Shown: positions 1 to 11,871, counted from the first letter of the stretch. The stretch: DNA of 64,000 nucleotides from Aradus depressus (GCA_963662175.1 OY759222.1:13588222-13652221), one strand, 5' to 3'. Notes: generated by a model from the letters alone, not told the origin. Numbers and translations are program-made.

Positions 1-425
1 TCATTACCTCAGCACATGCCAGCTCTCGAACCCACTGTTGACTAGCACATAGTAGCCGAAGTGTGGGCCCTTGCCTAACATATACTAGCAAGGTTAGCTA
101 TGCCTAATTGACACAAACTAGCTCTGGAACCTACTGTTGACTAGCACATACTAGCTGAGGTGTGAGACCGTTGCCTAGCACATACTATATAAGGTGGCTA
201 TCATTACCTCACACATACTATCTGAGCTGGCTATCCTTACCGTACGTATACATTGTAGCTCTGCAGCCTATTGTTGCCTAGCACATACTAACCTGAGGTG
301 GCTATCTTTACCGACTCATACTATCTGAGCTGGCTATCCTTACCGTACACATTGTAGCTCTGCAGCCTATTGTTGCCTAGCACATACTATATGAGGTGGC
401 TATCATTACCTCATTCATACTACCT
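1..425. repeat. degenerate ~99-bp tandem repeat
   Basis: Four diverged copies of a unit containing CTCTGCAGCCTATTGTTGCC and GCACATACTA recur near positions 22, 121, 258 and 357 (spacings about 99, 137 and 99). The array reaches the window edge, so its true left end is unknown. No coding potential was seen; it looks like an old minisatellite. Confidence 0.7.
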
Positions 426-430
426 TTAAC

Positions 431-705
431 CCGTAATTATAAACTATAGTGTTCTTTTAAATTAATTAATCAACTAAATTTTCGAGACTAACGTACCGAT
501 TTGGTTGAAAATTAATAGGTGTCTTATATAAATAGCGTGTTAATATATTCATCACTTCGGCAATTATTGGGGTTTTTGTGTTGTCCTTCCCCTAATCCCC
601 CACTTTCCTTGCGCCGATTTCGCTGAAATCAATAAATGTCATCCATTTGAGGTTCTGACACATATAAAATTTTGTGTCGATATGTTCATTCTGTCAGGCG
701 TTATT
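431..705 (+). repeat. dispersed repeat R, fragment
   Basis: Carries the signature phrases of a repeat seen many times in the window: a pyrimidine-rich CCCCTAATCCCC stretch, CCGATTTCGCTGAAATCAAT, ATATAAAATTTTGTGTCGAT and ATTCATT. The phrases recur as a loose ~140-180-bp period. No protein is encoded. I call this family R throughout. Confidence 0.6.
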
Positions 706-747
706 TATTAAGTTAAATGACAGACAGGTATTTTTTAAATTTAATTT

Positions 748-1038
748 GTGCAATCAGGGGGTAGGAAAACATCTGAAAACAAGTTCTGGTTAAAACTCAA
801 CATCGATAATCTGACTGATTACATAACTTTCTCAATACTTCATTTAGTTGGGGCAGAAAATGTGTTCAGGAACCAAAAAATAATACAAGGCTTTAATACA
901 TTACTTCGGGATATTGAAGCTGGCACGGAGCCAGTTCATGTTCCGATGATATACTGTGATTACGTATTTTCATTTATAGGCTGTCATTTAATGCCCGACA
1001 TACTTTTTATAGCCTTCTCGCTGTTAACCACGCCATAA
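748..1038 (+). other. unrecognised 96-codon open frame
   Basis: An ATG-initiated frame of 96 codons between a family-R fragment and a Harbinger-like terminal sequence. I recognise no motif, signal peptide or membrane helix, and AT-rich repeat DNA readily gives frames of this size by chance. It could be a decayed transposon exon. Treated as probably non-coding. Confidence 0.12.
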
Positions 1039-1362
1039 ATAAGCACTTAAAGAGGGGAGTTTAAAGCTGGACTATGTGCTTATTTGGGCTCCAGACAGCC
1101 CATTGGTAAGTAGATTTCAGTTCATACGAAGTTAGATATTTCCTGCAAGCCATCGTTAAGTAATAATTAATTCTTGTAAGTCCATTTTGCGATAAGGCTC
1201 TCAGAAGTAGGGATGACAGGGGTAATTTGCCAAAAGAATTAATTAAAAAAAAAAAAAAAAAACGCTGCAAAACATTTTTTAGGAGAGGTGATCAAAAAGT
1301 TTCAGAACTTTTTGGATTGCGCACCAAAGGAGCGTCGGAGAGCGATACGGTTGGCAGCATAA

Positions 1363-1770
1363 AGGCGGCCACACACATTCCGGTCTGCCTGTACAGGTAT
1401 ACTTGCGCAGGTACATCTGTGCAGGCAAACCTAACCGTTAATGGGAACCACCTGCGCAGGTTTTTCGCCCTGGGCAGGGGACCGGAGAAGATATCGAAAA
1501 AGATATGTTTTCCTGCGCCAGAGTTGAGCAGATAAGTAGCGCAGTGAGACAAGGTTTTGCCAGGTTGCAAAAGTGCAGGTTTCTTTACATTTCCACTTCT
1601 TTGTTTACATTTGTTCTCATTAATTTTATTTGTTTACATTAGTTTATCAGAAAATGTCTAAGCAAAACTTGTCAAAAAAAGTTAAGGGGGAGTTTATTGA
1701 GACGTATAAGAGTGAACCCAGTTTATGGGAAATAAAATATAAGGTGTACATTTCGTTCATTCTCAAATAA
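1363..1770 (+). mobile_element. PIF/Harbinger-like element, 5' part
   Basis: Starts after TAA with AGGCGGCCACACACATTC, followed by repeats of CTGCCTGTACAGG / CTGCGCAGG, and leads into a short MADF coding exon at 1654. PIF/Harbinger transposons have 3-bp TWA target sites and a second gene with a Myb/SANT or MADF DNA-binding domain, so the arrangement fits. I found no matching right terminus, so the element is truncated or its right end has decayed. Confidence 0.45.
1654..1770 (+). pseudogene. MADF-domain protein, N-terminal exon fragment
   Basis: Reading from ATG at 1654 gives 38 codons. Residues 13-30 (GEFIETYKSEPSLWEIKY) match the start of the MADF (Myb/SANT-like) DNA-binding domain: an FIExYKxxPxLW core followed by a lysine/tyrosine segment. 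Similarity stops at about 1743, where AAG is followed by GTGTAC, a possible splice donor, so this may be a first exon. The rest of the domain was not found downstream. In Harbinger elements this protein assists the DDE transposase in the nucleus; that role is inferred from family knowledge. Confidence 0.5.
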
Positions 1771-1974
1771 TTTCGATAATCCTTTGGTTCAAATTTCAAT
1801 TCATTTAGCAGGTTTGTATGACTAAATGTTGGTCTTTTTTAGCAACCAATTTTCGCTCCATTTTTGACGGTTCTTTCGATGGGTCTTCTGTTTTGTTTTT
1901 ATCACAAAAAGGGCTGCAAGTTGAGACAATATTTTATTATTAATGTTTTCCATATTTTTAGGACTTAACTGTAC

Positions 1975-2200
1975 AGGAGGGACATGGAAAAACCCCGTGG
2001 GGGCTGAAAAAAGAAGTGGAGAGTTTAGATTGTAAACTGGTTGAACTTCCATTTAGTATTTGTTAAGTCTTAGCTGAAGATGGTAGCAATACCATACATT
2101 TTGTGAAATAGACAATATTTAAAAAAAAAAACATACATTTTTAAGTGTTTCACAATATCTCTGAAAAAAATGTCAAGTATCATTAGTTAGAGGAGTTGGG
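1975..2200 (+). repeat. dispersed repeat with decayed hammerhead-like motif
   Basis: Contains TTGAACTTCCATTTAGTATT, then CTGAAGA (2074-2080), a GGTA..TACC stem-loop, and a tail with CACAATATCTCTG. The same family is seen at 48965-49033, 52510-52610 and in the hairpin at 54957-55220. GAAA after the stem-loop is lost here, so any ribozyme would be inactive. Confidence 0.45.
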
Positions 2201-2510
2201 CTTGGATAGAAAAAAATTATAATTTATCTTCAATAATCGACGCTTGGGGGAAGTTTGAAAATGTCATTAATTTATTCAATTTTTAATAAAGAATTATCGC
2301 TAGATAATACCATAAATCTATTTAATGGGCGATTAATTTGTTGATAATGGTTCCTAGGTTTTAAAGAGTAATTTATGGACCTATTGTTTTTTTTATGGAG
2401 GATTCGAAGTAATTCGGAGATGAACACAATCAGCAATATATATTTTTTACTTCTCCAAATGGTCAATATGTTTCTTATAATGGCATATAACTATAGACTC
2501 AGAGGTGTCT

Positions 2511-2572
2511 AAAGGATTTTCGAGGCTCGGGGTAAAGGATTTTCGACTCTCGGGGTAAAGGATTTTCGAAAG
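2511..2572 (+). repeat. 23-bp tandem repeat, three copies
   Basis: Three head-to-tail units of about 23 bp, each starting TAAAGGATTTTCGA, immediately before a TIR element. Confidence 0.75.
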
Positions 2573-2705
2573 TAGAGTGTCAACAATTTTCTTCGGGTTG
2601 TCACTCAAAAAATATAGTAATTTTCCGTCAGAGACCTCATCACAGATTCCTGATATCTGGCAGTTTCCCAGCCCCGCAGATGAAAGTTTCTTTCATCTAG
2701 CTTTA

Positions 2706-3312
2706 TATATGAGGCGTTGCGGATACGAAGGACGAACTCAACATCGGGACATCAATTTTTTTTTTCTCCATCCGAATCTAGACCCTTCAGAGAATCTACA
2801 GGTATATTTTTCATGTTGAGTTCGCCCTTCTTTCCCTCTCAAAATACGCACAGAATGATACCATGTTGCCTAGAAACTGCGATAGGAGGGCGGATACGAA
2901 AGGCCAACTCAACACCCCACTCCTTCACTGAGCGCTCCGCTGGATCATGCAATCCTTTGTTTAGTTTGCTTAAGACGCTTGTCCCTAATTTTTGTTTGTG
3001 TTGTGTTTTTAAAATCATTTAAAAATGTATTTTATGTATGCACAATACAAATTTTATTGTAATTGTTCTGTAAATTATAAATAAAATGATTTTTTTTTTT
3101 TTAAGTGAGGCTCAAACAAATTCCTGACCAATTATTATATTTAAAATAGAAATAATATTATTATAAAATAACAAACCAATATACGACATCCCACAACGAA
3201 AATAACTAGAATACTTTTATTGTTGAGTTCGCCCTTGTGCAAAATTTTTGAAACGCGTTCTGAAAACCACCTTTTGTTGAGTTCACCCTTCGTATCCGCA
3301 ACGCCTCATATA
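2706..3312. mobile_element. ~607-bp TIR element (MITE-like)
   Basis: The ends are inverted repeats of roughly 37 bp: GAGGCGTTGCGGATACGAAG on the left (from 2709) and its complement on the right (ending near 3307), followed inward by GAACTCAAC / GTTGAGTTC. Partial copies of the terminal sequence also occur inside, near 2812 and 2890. Flanking ATAT on both sides could be a short target duplication. No transposase is visible, so it is a non-autonomous DNA element of unknown superfamily. Confidence 0.6.
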
Positions 3313-3400
3313 CAGTATACCCTCGATTATCCGACCCCCATTAACCGGAGCGGATTAACCGTTCTAAAAAAAACCAGTTAATTAGAGCGATTAAAAAAAA
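3313..3400 (+). mobile_element. pogo/Tigger-type terminal fragment
   Basis: Begins after TA with CAGTATACCCTCGATTATCC and an internal AACCGGAGCGGATTAACCG, the style of pogo/Tigger termini. I did not find the complementary right end in this window, so this is a solo or truncated end. It abuts the 2706-3312 element. Confidence 0.4.
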
Positions 3401-4060
3401 AATTATGATGTTAATAAATGAAATAAAAATTGAATGTTGGAGGATGTTAAATGATCCAAGATTACCAAGACGGCAAGAGCCCTATTTTTCTAGGAAATTA
3501 AATTAAAATTCCCTTTCTTCCCCCTCATTCCTTTTCTAAATAAAGTTTTTTAACAAAATGAATATATTTTTACATATTTTAATTTCAGTTTTTGTCTGAC
3601 TTTTCTTGTTCCAACATCACACACACAAACTCATTTTTTTAGACATTTGCTTGATTTACGCGAAAAAGGTTGTTCCTTTCAAAAAAAGAAGAAAAGAACC
3701 TTACATAAAATGTTCCTTATAAAACTTTTATCCAATTTCAGATATCATGAATAGGAACAACGTTATCAATCATAGAACGTATAACAAATTTGCATTGAAA
3801 ATAATTTAAAGCAATGTTTAAATTGAAACACATGGCAACGACTTTGAAATTAAAACTAGCAGGTTCTCGGAAACTTCCCAACATGATATGAATATCAACA
3901 GTAATAATATCGCAAAAGAAGGCATTTTATTCAGTAGGTACAGAATTATTTATTCATGTAATTGAATTTAATCTATACATAGATTTTTAATTGTGATGCA
4001 CTACACATATGTCACATAGCCTATATATATTTTTTAATTTTGTTTTTACGACTATATGTA
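3400..4060. other. AT-rich stretch without identified gene
   Basis: Very AT-rich sequence with homopolymer runs. A phrase near 3650 (GATTTACGCGAAAAAGG) recurs in diverged form near 26080 and 59695 and so belongs to a dispersed repeat. Nothing coding was recognised. Confidence 0.5.
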
Positions 4061-7000
4061 AAATTTCACGACAATCCGACTATCCGTTAATGAGCTAGAA
4101 CCATTTTTATGCTTAGCCCCCCCCCCCCCCCCCCCACAACCCTGCTCCCGTTCAAAAATTTTAGTCACCATCTAGCGTATTTTTCAATCTGGCTCTAAAG
4201 AATGCTACATATTAAATTTTATTAAAATCCGACCTTCCTTTAATGGGCTAGAACAATTTTTATGCTTAGCCCCTCTCACAACCCATTCCCCTAACGAATT
4301 TTGAAACCTCACACATCCTGCTTTTCAATTGGCTATTGAGAATACTACATGAATGGAATTTCATGACAATCCGATCTTTTTTTTAATGAGCTAGAACAAT
4401 TTTTATGCTTAGCCCCTATCCCAACCCATTCCCCTAACGAAATTTTAAACCTCATACATCCTGCTTTTCAATTGGCTATTGAGAATACTACATGAATGGA
4501 ATTTCATGACAATCCGACCTTTTTTTTAATGAGCTAGAAAAATTTTTATGCTTAGTCCCTATCCCAACCCATTCCCCTAACGAATTTTGAAACCTCATAC
4601 ATCCTGCTTTTCAATTGGCTATTGAGAATACTACATGAATGGAACTTCATGACAATCCGATCTTTTTTTTAATGAGCTAGAACAATTTTTATGCTTAGCC
4701 CCTATCCCAACCCATTCCCCTAACGAATTTTGAAACCTCATACATCCTGCTTTTCAATTGGCTATTGAGAATACTACATGAATGGAATTTCATGACAATC
4801 CGACCTTTTTTTTAATGAGCTAGAACAATTTTTATGCTTAGCCCCTATCCCAACCCATTCCCCTAACGAATTTTGAAACCTCACACATCCTGCTTTTCAA
4901 TTGGCTATTGAGAATACTACATGAATGGAATTTCATGACAATCCGACCTTTTTTTTAATGAGCTAGAACAATTTTTATGCTTAGCCCCTATCCCAACCCA
5001 TTCCCCTAACGAAATTTTAAACCTCATACATCCTGCTTTTCAATTGGCTATTGAGAATACTACATGAATGGAATTTCATGACAATCCGACCTTTTTCTTA
5101 ATGAGCTAGAACAATTTTTATGCTTAGCCCCTATCCCAACCCATTCAACTAACGAATTTTGAACCTCATACATCCTGCTTTTCAATTGGCTATTGAGAAT
5201 ACTACATGAATGGAACTTCATGACAATCCGATCTTTTTTTTATTGAGCTAGAACAATTTTTATGCTTAGCCCCTATCCCAACCCATTCCCCTAACGAAAT
5301 TTTAAACCTCATACATCCTGCTTTTCAATTGGCTATTGAGAATACTACATGAATGGAACTTCATGACAATCCGATCTTTTTTTTAATGAGCTAGAACAAT
5401 TTTTATGCTTAGCCCCTATCCCAACCCATTCCCCTAACGAATTTTGAAACCTCACACATCCTGCTTTTCAATTGGCTATTGAGAATACTACATGAATGGA
5501 ATTTCATGACAATCCGACCTTTTTTTTAATGAGCTAGAACAATTTTTATGCTTAGCCCCTATCCCAACCCATTCCCCTAACGAATTTTGAAACCTCATAC
5601 ATCCTGCTTTTCAATTGGCTATTGAGAATACTACATGAATGGAATTTCAAGACAATCCGACCTTTTTTTTAATGAGCTAGAACAATTTTTATGCTTAGCC
5701 CCTATCCCAACCCATTCCCCTAACGAATTTTGAAACCTCACACATCCTGCTTTTCAATTGGCTATTGAGAATACTACATGAATGGAATTTCATGACAATC
5801 CGACCTTTCTTTTAATGAGCTAGAACAATTTTTATGTTTAGCCCCTATCCCAACCCATTCCCCTAACGAATTTTGAAACCTCATACATCCTGCTTTTCAA
5901 TTGGCTATTGAGAATACTACATGAATGGAATTTCATGACAATCCGACTTTTTTTTTAATGAGCTAGAACAATTTTTATGCTTAGCCCCTATCCCAACCCA
6001 TTCCCCTAACGAATTTTGAAACCTCATACATCCTGCTTTTCAATTGGCTATTGAGAATACTACATGAATGGAATTTCATGACAATCCGACCTTTTTTTTA
6101 ATGAGCTAGAACAATTTTTATGCTTAGCCCCTATCCCAACCCATTCCCCTAACGAATTTTGAAACCTCATACATCCTGCTTTTCAATTGGCTATTGAGAA
6201 TACTACATGAATGGAATTTCATGACAATCCGACCTTTTTTTTAATGAGCTAGAACAATTTTTATGCTTAGCCCCTATCCCAACCCATTCCCCTAACGAAT
6301 TTTGAAACCTCATACATCCTGCTTTTCAATTGGCTATTGAGAATACTACATGAATGGAATTTCATGACAATCCGACCTTTTTTTTAATGAGCTAGAACAA
6401 TTTTTATGCTTAGCCCCTATCCCAACCCATTCCCCTAACGAAATTTTAAACCTCATACATCCTGCTTTTCAATTGGCTATTGAGAATACTACATGAATGG
6501 AATTTCATGACAATCCGATCTTTTTTTTAATGAGCTAGAACAATTTTTATGCTTAGCCCCTCTCACAACCCATTCCCCTAACGAATTTTGAAACCTCACA
6601 CATCCTGCTTTTCAATTGGCTATTGAGAATACTACATGAATGGAATTTCATGACAATCCGACCTTTTTTTTAATGAGCTAGAACAATTTTTATGCTTAGC
6701 CCCTATCCCAACCCATTCCCCTAACGAATTTTGAAACCTCATACATCCTGCTTTTCAATTGGCTATTGAGAATACTACATGAATGGAATTTCATGACAAT
6801 CCGACCTTTTTTTTAATGAGCTAGAACAATTTTTATGCTTAGCCCCTATCCCAACCCATTCCCCTAACGAATTTTGAAACCTCATGCATCCTGCTTTTCA
6901 ATTGGCTATTGAGAATACTACATGAATGGAATTTCATGACAATCCGACCTTTTTTTTAATGAGCTAGAACAATTTTTATGCTTAGCCCCTATCCCAACCC

Positions 7001-7312
7001 ATTCCCCTAACGAATTTTGAAACCTCATACATCCTGCTTTTCAATTGGCTATTGAGAATACTACATGAATGGAATTTCATGACAATCCGATCTTTTTTTT
7101 AATAAGCTAGAACAATTTTTATGCTTAGCCCCTCTCACAACCCATTCCCCTAACGAAATTTTAAACCTCATACATCCTGCTTTTCAATTGGCTATTGAGA
7201 ATACTACATGAATGGAACTTCATGACAATCCGATCTTTTTTTTAATGAGCTAGAACAATTTTTATGCTTAGCCCACTCTCATAACCTTCCTCCCACTCAA
7301 AATTTGGAATTT
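4061..7312. repeat. 143-bp satellite array, about 22 monomers
   Basis: Near-identical monomers of 142-143 bp are spaced regularly: the phrase AATACTACATGAATGG recurs at 4341, 4484, 4627 and 4770, and the last occurrence, near 7200, fits 20 further periods. Two leftmost monomers (4061-4265) and the rightmost partial one are clearly diverged and carry a poly-C run, as expected for array edges, while central units are homogenised. Co-varying variants (GAACTTC with GATCT; CTCTCACAAC after GATCT) suggest multi-unit duplication blocks. There is no coding capacity. Confidence 0.95.
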
Positions 7313-7565
7313 AATTTTGATACATTAAATATCATTAGAAAAATATTGACATTTATTAGTAAAATTATTTCTAATAAGTATTCCAAGGCAATAGTTATGT
7401 AACAAATCCGATATTATATAACTAATTTTGTTATATAATATGGCGGGCAAAAGGGCATCTCATTCTCTAACTAATTATCTTACTCCAAAAGTTATAATTG
7501 CTGATTCCAATTCTAGAACAATTCTATTCAATTTCTATCTGGGGAAGTAAAATATATTTTTTTAA

Positions 7566-7815
7566 AAGGGCACTCAGAGGTAGTGCAGTAGCCTAATGAA
7601 CTCAAAATCGCGGGTTCGAATCCCGGTAGAAGCCCACAGGTTTTTTTTTGGTAGGTGAAAAGACTTGAGCCTTTCGTCCTCCAAATGGGACGTTAAAAAC
7701 GATGATGCCGAGCCTGTACGATGTCAGGTACTCGTTAAAGACCCCCTACCCTAGGTGAATAAACCTGGATAGGCAACATTTAGGACTGCCATAATAGAGT
7801 CGGGCTGGGCTCATG
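7566..7815 (+). mobile_element. tRNA-derived SINE (family S1)
   Basis: Head resembles a tRNA with a weak A box (CTCAGAGGTAGTGC) and a good B box (GGGTTCGAATCCC). The body follows with ATGGGACGTTAA, CGAGCCTGTACGATGTC and ACTCGTTAAAGACC, shared with more than 20 other copies here. The tail is degraded after GAGTCGGGC. Transcription would be by RNA polymerase III and mobilisation by a LINE (family knowledge). Confidence 0.8.
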
Positions 7816-8107
7816 TTAATGTATATTTTCTTAAGACCGGTGCGCCAACTCATTACTTTTATGTACGCATTAACGCATTTATGCCTGTATGAAATGAATT
7901 TGAGAAGTGCGAATGGGAGAGAAAGTGATGTTAAAATATGATTATTGGTATAACGAATTCCTGTCCCGGTGACATAGTATTTATTTTTGTCCCCCGACGT
8001 AGTAGGAGGGGTGTTTGTGTGTGTGTTTGTCTGTGGCATCGTAGCTCCAAGATGGCTGAACCGATTTCAAAGCAATTGTTTCGTTTCCAAAGCTGGTATT
8101 TGCTTTT

Positions 8108-8760
8108 ATTGATTTATTGATCTGGTACTTCACTGTTACTTACAAATGTTACCAGTGGTTTGTAACTTATCTTGTAATAAAATTTGATCAATAAGAAATC
8201 AATAATTTTAATAATTACCTTTTTGTTGACTTTCTAGTTGCTGTATTTGCTTTTATCTTGCACGGTATTGTCGAACTTGTCCTTTTGAAGTTTTTGGCAT
8301 TTTTAACTATTTAACACTAATTCAGACGTAAAATTAAACTAAAATAAATAAATTAATAATCAAACGTATTATTTTAACGCATAAATCGTATACAAACAGC
8401 TGATGTATCGAAACCGACCTAAACTCGGAGTTGACTTGTACTCAAGCCCTCTCCTTAGCGTTTCATGTTTGATTTTTTCTGTCGACGTAATTCCGATTCA
8501 CTAGTCTCGTTAAATAAGTTTCACTTCAAAAAGTTGGTGAATAACAGACTATGTACTTCCCCATCACGAATTAATCTATTGTGTTTTCGCTCTTCCTCCA
8601 AAACCAATCGACCGATTGGGCTATAACTCAATATTTGACTTACTTCTGAAACCTCATACTAAATTTCATCTCGATACATCGACATAAAGCAGTTATTGGT
8701 ATTTGTGATAAGGTTCTTAGCCATGTTTGGTGGGAAATGGGTATGCCGTCTCCAAGATAT
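8108..8760 (+). repeat. dispersed ~0.6-kb repeat, first copy
   Basis: Shares long stretches with 10772-11690, including TTGATCTGGTACTTCACTG, GTTGACTTTCTAGTTG, AAACAGCTGATG and ACTTCCCCATCACGAATTAA, and ends in family-R sequence. No coding potential seen. The second copy is split by a SINE. Confidence 0.75.
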
Positions 8761-9310
8761 TCAGGTTTCATCAGACCCTCTATTACAGCTAGAGACCTGG
8801 TGGGCCTCAAACTAGAGAGTTTGAGCTCAAATGTTTATAAGGCCAAGCCCCTTCCCTTAAGCCTCCCCCGTAACCCTTGAGGCCCCCCCCCAAAAAAAAA
8901 AAAAAAATTCTCCACCAAGTTTCAGTAAAAAAAATGGACGGAATAATTTTTTTATTGGGTCGAGAGTTTATAAAAATGTTGTGGAATTAGACAATTTAAA
9001 TGTTATACTTGTTTTTTGCTTTTATTTATTTTTATCAGGATTTTTTTTAGTTTTGGAAACTTCTGAATGAAAGGAGGTCGACCATTGTTAGGAAGGATAG
9101 AATTGTAAATGAAAGTCTGAAATAACGTTGCTTTACTGAAGTGGAACATGATATTTTCTCTGTGCTAAATTGAAAACCTCATTTTCTCACAGCATCAATT
9201 TCAGGGTTCGAGGTTTTTGTACTGATGAAAATTAGGTCAAAATGTACCGTACTTCTGGTAGTCTTGATAATTTCCTTGTTCATGAATCCTCGAATTTGGT
9301 TAGTTATTAT

Positions 9311-9500
9311 AACTGCTGCCCGGGCTTTAACTATGAGGTCATATCGCCTACTTCCAGAGCGCTCTTTCGTCATTCTGGTGGACATGAACGTCCTAAATTT
9401 TGCTTATCCTAAATTCTTATTCACCTTGGGTTGCTTCTTTCACAAGGACCTAATATCGTACAGGCTCGGGACCATCGCTTGACGTCCGATCCGTATCCAA
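9311..9500 (-). mobile_element. SINE S1, truncated
   Basis: Contains CCCGGGCTTTAACTATGAGG, the AGAGCGCTC / GGTGGACATGA segment and GCTCGGGACCATCGCTT, in minus orientation. The tRNA-like head is missing at the right end. Confidence 0.8.
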
Positions 9501-9639
9501 TCTCCTCCAGCGCATTCGATCCTTACAATAGCCAATGCTCCAAAAAAAAAACTTTTAGACTGATCTCAATATTCCCTTTTCCACCAAATTAGCTAAATAA
9601 ACAGTTATTTTCCTTCTTTAGTACCCACATTAAAATTCT

Positions 9640-9990
9640 AGTATGTGCCCTCCCTTCTGCGACACTTGACGAACGACGCCTGAAGCGTCAATGGCCTAGA
9701 GACCTTCTCAGATCAGGCAATGCAACTCAGTGCCTAGGGAGTGTCAGCACTGGGTGTTTTCTCCTCTCTTCACATTTTGACATTGCCATTTTTTCTCCCT
9801 TAGCACATTTTCTTGTTATATTCATTCTTGAGTGTGAAAACGTAGTTCATCAAGTCACTATGAGGAACTGCATTGATGGTGTTTTACCCATGATTTTCGT
9901 TTCATTATGTTTACATTTTCGTAATTGTACAAAATATTTATTTATTTTTTTTATTTGTTTTGCTCCTCAATTTCATGATGGTTTATCTGT
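9640..9990 (+). pseudogene. Jockey-type LINE, 3' end
   Basis: The plus-strand frame around 9671 reads ERRLKRQWPRDLLRSGN, the basic 'RRLKR..PRDL' motif that closes Jockey-clade reverse transcriptase ORFs. The following sequence resembles the 3' region after the LINE fragment at 63290-63650 (TCAGCACTGGGTG against TCAGCGCTGGCTG). The 5' part of the element is missing, as is usual for LINEs. Confidence 0.55.
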
Positions 9991-10311
9991 AATAAAATAA
10001 ATCTATTGTGTGTGGGGTTGGGTTGACATTAAGTCCTCCTATCTGAAGGGCGGTGTGTTGTATATATGAGAAGGGCGGACAGGGTGCATATATCACGGAC
10101 AGGAGCCCTGGACAAAACAGTGGGGCTAACTGCACCAACCCCTATTTCTACAGGGTGTAACCAACATTTTGTTCAATACGTCAATGTATTCTAGAGACCA
10201 AAATTAGAAGAAATAAAAATAAGGTGAGCCTCACTCACAAAAGCGCGTTGAAGTGAAACTTCTTTTGTCTTCATTAACCATACGAATTAAATAAACAAAT
10301 TAATAAATATA

Positions 10312-10632
10312 GGTTAGGTTTTATGACTCATGGCCGGGCTTTAACTACGATGTCATATCGCCTGCTACCAGAGCGCTCTTTCGTCACTCTGGTGGACATG
10401 AGTCCTAAATTTTGCCTACCCTAAATTTTTATTCACCTAGGGCAGGGGTTTTTAACGAGTACCTAACATCGTACAGGCTCGGGACCATCGCTTAACGTCC
10501 CGTCCGAAGGACGATGTGCTTCAGTTTATTTTACCTCCCAGATAACATAAACTAAGGGCCTCGGCCGGGTTTCGAACCCACGTTCTTGAACTCAGAAGAA
10601 AAGCACGCATACCACTGAGCTACCGGCGCCCT
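10312..10632 (-). mobile_element. SINE S1, full length with target duplication
   Basis: A complete copy: the tRNA-like head lies at the right (B box complement GGGTTTCGAACCC; A-box region complement ACCACTGAGCTACCGG) and the tail AGGTTAGGTTTTATGACTCA at the left. It is bounded by TTAATAAATATA at 10300-10311 and 10633-10644, a 12-bp target-site duplication typical of LINE-mediated insertion. The tail on the SINE strand is (AACCT)2, not poly-A. Confidence 0.92.
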
Positions 10633-10771
10633 TTAATAAATATATATATAAATATATTATATATTTTATTTGATTTTTATTATAGGTATTAACCATTTTA
10701 AAGTACCTAGGTAACTTTTAGGTTAATAAAGGACAATAAAAATATTAAAACTAAAAATATTTAAAATTATA

Positions 10772-11690
10772 TTTTATTGATCTGGTACTTCACTGTTACT
10801 TACAAATGTTACAGTGGTTTGTGATCAATAAAGTGAGATATAAATATTATTGTATCAACTTTGCGGAGATGTAATAAAATTTAATCAATAAGGAATCAAT
10901 AATTTTAATGAATTTTAGTAATTTAAAAATACTTTATTTATTTTTTTTTTGCTTTTTGTACGGTGCATATTAGCCATGTCAATGTGTTATATCTAGTTAT
11001 TCACGACATCCATGGCCTCGGGAGGGAGTTCTATCTACAAAATAAAACTCACTCCCGGCGGGATTCGAACCCGCAAACCATGGTGAGACCATGCGACCAA
11101 AGCCCTACGCTCTAGCCCGCATGGCCACCATGGCCCCCAATTTAAAAATATAAATTGAGAGTAATTAATAAAAATGACCTTTATGTTGACTTTCTTGTTG
11201 TTGTATTTGCTTTTGTCTTGAAGTTTTTGGCATTTTTAACTACTTAACATTAACTCAGAATAAAATTAAAAATAATAAATTATTAATCAAACGAATTATT
11301 TTAACACATAAACCGTACAAACAAGTAGCACACAACAGCTGATGCATCGACACCTACCTAAACTCGTAGTTGACTTGTACGCATGCGCTCCTCCTCCCCC
11401 TCTCTTTAGTGTTTCATGTTTGATTTTTTATGTCGAGGTCAGTTCGATTCACTAGTTTCGTTAAATAAGTCTTACTTCAAAAAGTCGTCGATGAATCACA
11501 GACTATGTATTTCCCCAGCACGAATTAAGTTTTGCTCTCTCTCAAATGCCAATCGACCGTTTGGGCTTTAACTCAATATTTGACTTACATAGTGGCTTCT
11601 GAAACCTCATACCATGAAATTTAGTACATCGACGATACATCGACATAAGCAGTTATTGGGATTTCTAAGTTGAGCCCGTCTCTAAACCCC
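10772..11690 (+). repeat. dispersed ~0.6-kb repeat, second copy (split)
   Basis: Direct-orientation homologue of 8108-8760, interrupted at 10932-11138 by a SINE of family S2. The right part again passes into family-R sequence (ACTATGTATTTCCCCAGCAC). Confidence 0.75.
10932..11138 (-). mobile_element. second tRNA-derived SINE family (S2), full copy
   Basis: In minus orientation the element starts with a tRNA-like head (A-box-like GGGCTAGAGCGTAGGG, B box GGGTTCGAATCCC), has a short body and ends in an A-rich tail (T-rich on the plus strand, 10932-10950). It is flanked by AATTTAAAAATA at 10920-10931 and 11139-11150. The body is unrelated to S1. Confidence 0.9.
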
Positions 11691-11871
11691 GCCTTCGGTT
11701 GATTTCGCTTAAATCAATAGGTGTCAATCCGTGCGATCTTGCTATTTCGTACTTCTCCAATTACTTTGTGAAGGTATTCGTCACTGTGATTTTTATAGGG
11801 TCTTCCAGGGTCTACCATCTTTTTATAGTGGCATCTGCAACACACGAAAATGAAGAAATCAGTAAAAAAAC

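Noticed and set aside
4267..7260. CRISPR-like regular spacing
   Set aside because: The entire 143-bp unit is repeated, with no variable spacers; it is a eukaryotic satellite.
8876..8905. poly-C/poly-A junction as a functional tract; similar poly-C/G runs at 4116, 14345, 23765, 39227, 51606 and 52488
   Set aside because: Homopolymers are common in this window and prone to sequencing error; no context supports function.
10550..10632. tRNA gene (B box and acceptor-like sequence)
   Set aside because: It is the head of SINE S1: the body follows directly and the same sequence occurs in many copies; no complete cloverleaf can be drawn with confidence.
11060..11138. tRNA gene on the minus strand
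   Set aside because: Head of SINE S2, with target duplication and A-rich tail; the anticodon arm does not fold cleanly.
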